Positions 61,617 through 64,000 of a stretch of DNA of 64,000 nt are shown piece by piece. The DNA is taken from NCBI GenBank assembly GCA_963703165.1, contig OY969798.1:3410001-3474000 (forward strand), written 5' to 3'. The stretch's first letter is position 1. Every line of letters starts with the position of its first letter. The translations under genes and the position numbers were made by a program. Source of the DNA: JBQTKD01 sp963703165 (GTDB lineage: Bacteria > Actinomycetota > Actinomycetes > Sporichthyales > Sporichthyaceae). The notes under the pieces were generated by a model. That model saw nothing but the letters and a program-made list of their open reading frames with translations, was not told the DNA's origin and made no database searches.

Positions 61617-61687
61617 CGCACTGGAACACCCCCGTCTGCTGCGCGGTGCAGGAAGCGAAGTCGCTTCGAACGGTGTTCGATGGCGGA

Positions 61688-62833
61688 ATGCGTATACCTG
61701 CCGCGGTCCTCTGGGAGCCGCACACGCCCTGGAGCGTCGAGGAGATCGAGCTCGACCCGCCCCAGCTCGGCGAGGTGTTGGTCAAGATCGCCGGCAGCGG
61801 GCTCTGCCACTCCGACGAACACCTGGTCACCGGTGACCTGGCCCCCGAGGCGGAAGCCGCGGCGGCCATGGGCCTGGAGCGCTACCCGGTGATCGGTGGG
61901 CACGAGGGCGCCGGTGTGGTGGTCGAGGTCGGCCCCGGCGTCAGCACGCTCAAGGTCGGGGACCACGTCGCCCTGTCCTTCCTGCCCAGCTGCGGGCGCT
62001 GCCCCAGCTGCGCCGACGGGCGCCAGCAACTCTGCGACCGAGGGATGTACCTCCAGGGCGGTCGCCAACTGGCCGATCGCACCAGCCGTCACCACGCCCG
62101 GGATCGCGACCTCGGGCTGATGTGTCTGCTCGGGACCTTCGCGCCGTACTCGGTCGTGCACGAGGACAGCTGCGTCGTCATCGATGACGATCTGCCGCTG
62201 GAGATCGCCTCGCTCGTCGGCTGTGGTGTGACCACCGGCTGGGGCTCGGCGGTCAACGCCGCCGATGTTCGGCCCGGGGAGACCGTCGTGGTCGTCGGCC
62301 TCGGGGGCGTCGGCCTGTCCGCCGTCCAGGGCGCCGCCTTCGCCGGTGCGCGATACGTCGTCGCCGTCGACCCCTTCGCTTGGAAGGGCGAGCTCGCTCA
62401 GACCATGGGCGCGACCCACTCGGTCGCGTCGATGGCCGACGCGCTCCCACTCGTGCGGGAGCTGACCCGGGGCGTGAAGGCCGACAAGGCGATCTTGACC
62501 GTTGGCCTCGCGCTCGGGGAGCACATCGCCGAGCTGATGGCATTGATCCGCAAGGCCGGCCGGGCGGTCGTCACGGCCGCGGGCAGCTCATCATCGTGGG
62601 ACGTGCGTCTCAACCTCGTCGACCTGGCCATGCAGCGCAAGGAACTCGTCGGCTGCCTGTTCGGCAACGCCAACGCGCGCGTCGAGATCCCGCGGCTGCT
62701 CAACCTCTACCGCGATGGTCGGCTCCAGCTCGAGGAGCTCGTGACGCGCACGTACAAGCTCGACGAGATCAACGAGGGCTACGACGACCTGCGCGAGGGC
62801 CGCAACATCCGCGGGCTCATCCGCTTCGATTGA
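61688..62833 (+). CDS. NDMA-type zinc alcohol dehydrogenase
   Basis: A 381-residue enzyme. ATG 61688 (MRIPAAVLWEPHTPWSVEE) matches the usual start; a GTG at 61646 would add 14 residues. Catalytic zinc residues: Cys40-His41 in GLCHSDEHLVTGD and GHEGAGV (His72). The structural zinc cysteines are 102, 105, 108 and 116 (PSCGRCPSCADGRQQLC). The Rossmann motif is VVVVGLGGVGLSAVQ. It belongs to the actinobacterial Rxyl_3153-like group, often reliant on a mycofactocin-type carrier; no mycofactocin genes are here. Confidence 0.9.
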   Translation: MRIPAAVLWEPHTPWSVEEIELDPPQLGEVLVKIAGSGLCHSDEHLVTGDLAPEAEAAAAMGLERYPVIGGHEGAGVVVEVGPGVSTLKVGDHVALSFLPSCGRCPSCADGRQQLCDRGMYLQGGRQLADRTSRHHARDRDLGLMCLLGTFAPYSVVHEDSCVVIDDDLPLEIASLVGCGVTTGWGSAVNAADVRPGETVVVVGLGGVGLSAVQGAAFAGARYVVAVDPFAWKGELAQTMGATHSVASMADALPLVRELTRGVKADKAILTVGLALGEHIAELMALIRKAGRAVVTAAGSSSSWDVRLNLVDLAMQRKELVGCLFGNANARVEIPRLLNLYRDGRLQLEELVTRTYKLDEINEGYDDLREGRNIRGLIRFD

Positions 62834-62837
62834 TCTC

Positions 62838-63551
62838 TCAAGCGACTTCCCGCGGCCGGAACTGGATGCTGATGCGCGGCCCGACGGGTCTCGCGCTCTT
62901 CGGGACCGCGTGCTCCCAGCTGCGTTGTGCGCTGCCGCCCATCACCAGCAGGTCACCGTGGCCGACGTCGAACCGGATCGACGGGCCGGCCGGTGCGTGG
63001 CCCGCTCGCGGGCGGAGCAGGAACGCGCGCGGTTCACCGACCGACACGATCGCGACCATCACGTCCTCGGTGTTGCCACGGCCGAAGGTGTCGCCGTGCC
63101 AGGCGACGGAGTCCCGCCCGTCGCGGTAGAACGCCATGCCGCAGGTGACGAAGGGATCGTCCTGCGCGTAGTGCTCGTTGAGGCGCGCCTGAAGTATGCG
63201 CAGGAACGGGTCCGGCCAGACGTCGTCGGCCTTGAGGTAGCAGTTCAGCCGGGGGACGTCGACGACGCGGTCGTACATCTGGCGTCGCTCGGCCTGCCAG
63301 CTCGCGCTGTCCCGCAGTCGGTCGAACAGAGTTGCCGCGCCGGTGACCCAGCCGGGCCGATGATCCACCCACGCACCGGCGGTCAGCGTGCGGCGGGTGA
63401 CCGTCGACCCCAGAGCCCCGAACCCGGGTTCCTCGGCGAGATCGAGCAACGATCCCTGCAGGGCCGGGTGGGGTGCGAGAGCCGGGCGACCCTCGGGCCG
63501 CCAGACCGGCCGGCGCCCATCGACGTAGGCGTAGGGCGAGGTCGAACTCAT
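62838..63551 (-). CDS. alkB: AlkB-type alpha-ketoglutarate-dependent dioxygenase
   Basis: A 237-residue Fe(II)/2-oxoglutarate enzyme. The iron triad is His152 and Asp154 in AWHGDTFGRG and His214 in WEHAVPK; the 2-oxoglutarate arginine lies in PRISIQFR. RLNCYLKADDVWPDPF and FYRDGRDSVAWHGD fit the actinobacterial AlkB group. It removes alkyl damage from DNA or RNA bases oxidatively. With AdaA-AlkA and Ogt it makes three alkylation-repair activities in the window. Convergent with the alcohol dehydrogenase. Confidence 0.92.
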   Translation of the reverse strand: MSSTSPYAYVDGRRPVWRPEGRPALAPHPALQGSLLDLAEEPGFGALGSTVTRRTLTAGAWVDHRPGWVTGAATLFDRLRDSASWQAERRQMYDRVVDVPRLNCYLKADDVWPDPFLRILQARLNEHYAQDDPFVTCGMAFYRDGRDSVAWHGDTFGRGNTEDVMVAIVSVGEPRAFLLRPRAGHAPAGPSIRFDVGHGDLLVMGGSAQRSWEHAVPKSARPVGPRISIQFRPREVA

Positions 63552-63683
63552 GCCGGAACGCTAGCAGGCCTCGAACAAAGTTTCGATAAATGCGTGCCGG
63601 GGGACGGGGCAGGGGTGGGGGGTCCCTTGCGGTGGCGGTGGGGAGGGTGTGGGGTGGCGGTGCCACCGACGAGAGGCCCAGCG

Positions 63684-64000
63684 ATGACGCAGACCCTCAC
63701 TCCCGAAGCCACAGCGGTTGCCGCGCGTGTGGACACGTGGCTGGCCGACTTCGAGGCGGCGCTGATCGCCCGCCACGTCGAGCGGGCGGCCGAGCTGTTC
63801 GCGCCGGACAGTTTCTGGCGTGACCTGGTGGCCTTCAGCTGGAACATCGTCACGGTGGAGAACCGGGCCGGAGTCGCAGACCTGCTGCGCGGGTGTCTGG
63901 AGACGACGCAGCCGTCGGGGTTCCGGACCACTGAAGCCCCGGAAGAAGCAGACGGTGTGATCAGTGCGTGGATCGCGTTTGAGACGGCCGTCGGTCGCTG
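63684..64000 (+). CDS. flavin-containing monooxygenase, N-terminal part (3' truncated)
   Basis: ATG 63684 follows GAGAGG, and the frame is still open at the window end after about 105 residues. VDTWLADFEAALIARHVERAAELFAPDSFWRDLVAFSWNIVTVE matches the SnoaL-like N-terminal domain that precedes the FAD part in actinobacterial NAD(P)/FAD monooxygenases. The catalytic part lies outside the window. An earlier GTG at 63654 is possible. Confidence 0.75.
   Translation, partial: MTQTLTPEATAVAARVDTWLADFEAALIARHVERAAELFAPDSFWRDLVAFSWNIVTVENRAGVADLLRGCLETTQPSGFRTTEAPEEADGVISAWIAFETAVGR

Overview
This is a very GC-rich chromosomal segment with many GTG/TTG starts and start/stop overlaps of the ATGA or GTGA type, typical of an actinomycete. 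The gene content agrees: mycobacterial-type SerC, an F420-type PPOX protein, an NDMA-type alcohol dehydrogenase, an AdaA-AlkA fusion followed by Ogt, DtxR/IdeR and fused isobutyryl-CoA mutase. From memory, the order helicase-associated protein / cold-shock protein / MFS / DUF3027 / DUF2530 / MarR / SerC resembles the Rv0862c-Rv0884c region of Mycobacterium tuberculosis. I cannot name the species. I see no rRNA, tRNA, CRISPR array, transposase or phage module.

Layout. 0-11.3 kb: DUF418 end, helicase-associated protein, a two-part membrane protein, cold-shock protein, MFS, DUF3027 overlapping a sacsin-like GHKL ATPase, a secreted GLLG-repeat protein, DUF2530. 11.3-18.9 kb: MarR and an exporter, the RNA ligase-like 2H phosphoesterase ThpR, a 29-residue membrane peptide, an F420-type protein, two exported proteins of unknown role, a methyltransferase, a second MFS. 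19-25.7 kb: serC, dienelactone hydrolase, pdxH, OhrR-type regulator, small proteins, photolyase. 26-31.9 kb: a complete dipeptide/oligopeptide ABC operon. 32-39.4 kb: IdeR-like regulator with a class II aldolase, MaoC protein, an orphan LivG-type ATPase with enoyl-CoA hydratase, a lipoprotein, gcvP. 39.4-47 kb: a RHH/PIN toxin-antitoxin pair, small exported proteins, FabG-like and SDR enzymes, alkylation repair, FMN oxidase. 47-55 kb: four tandem paralogous LivJ-type lipoproteins plus a membrane protein whose cytoplasmic part looks like a degenerate sigma factor. 55-61.1 kb: acyl-CoA catabolism (MarR, IcmF, hydroxyacyl-CoA dehydrogenase, acyl-CoA dehydrogenase). 61.2-64 kb: DUF4406-like protein, alcohol dehydrogenase, AlkB, start of a monooxygenase.

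Most unusual parts. (1) The 47-55 kb block: four solute-binding lipoproteins, three of them with their own terminators and upstream intergenic regions, the fourth coupled by a 4-base overlap to a sigma-like transmembrane protein, with no permease or ATPase adjacent. The layout suggests sensing or scavenging rather than a simple importer. (2) Three families of non-coding inverted repeats between genes: an approximately 50-bp hairpin with a constant loop (four copies around serC-pdxH), near-perfect palindromes with a common core and compensating stem changes (two copies), and an approximately 90-bp interspersed repeat (four copies). (3) A clear three-way-junction RNA fold after the gene ending at 24033. 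(4) Several well-formed operator-like palindromes next to regulators and catabolic genes.
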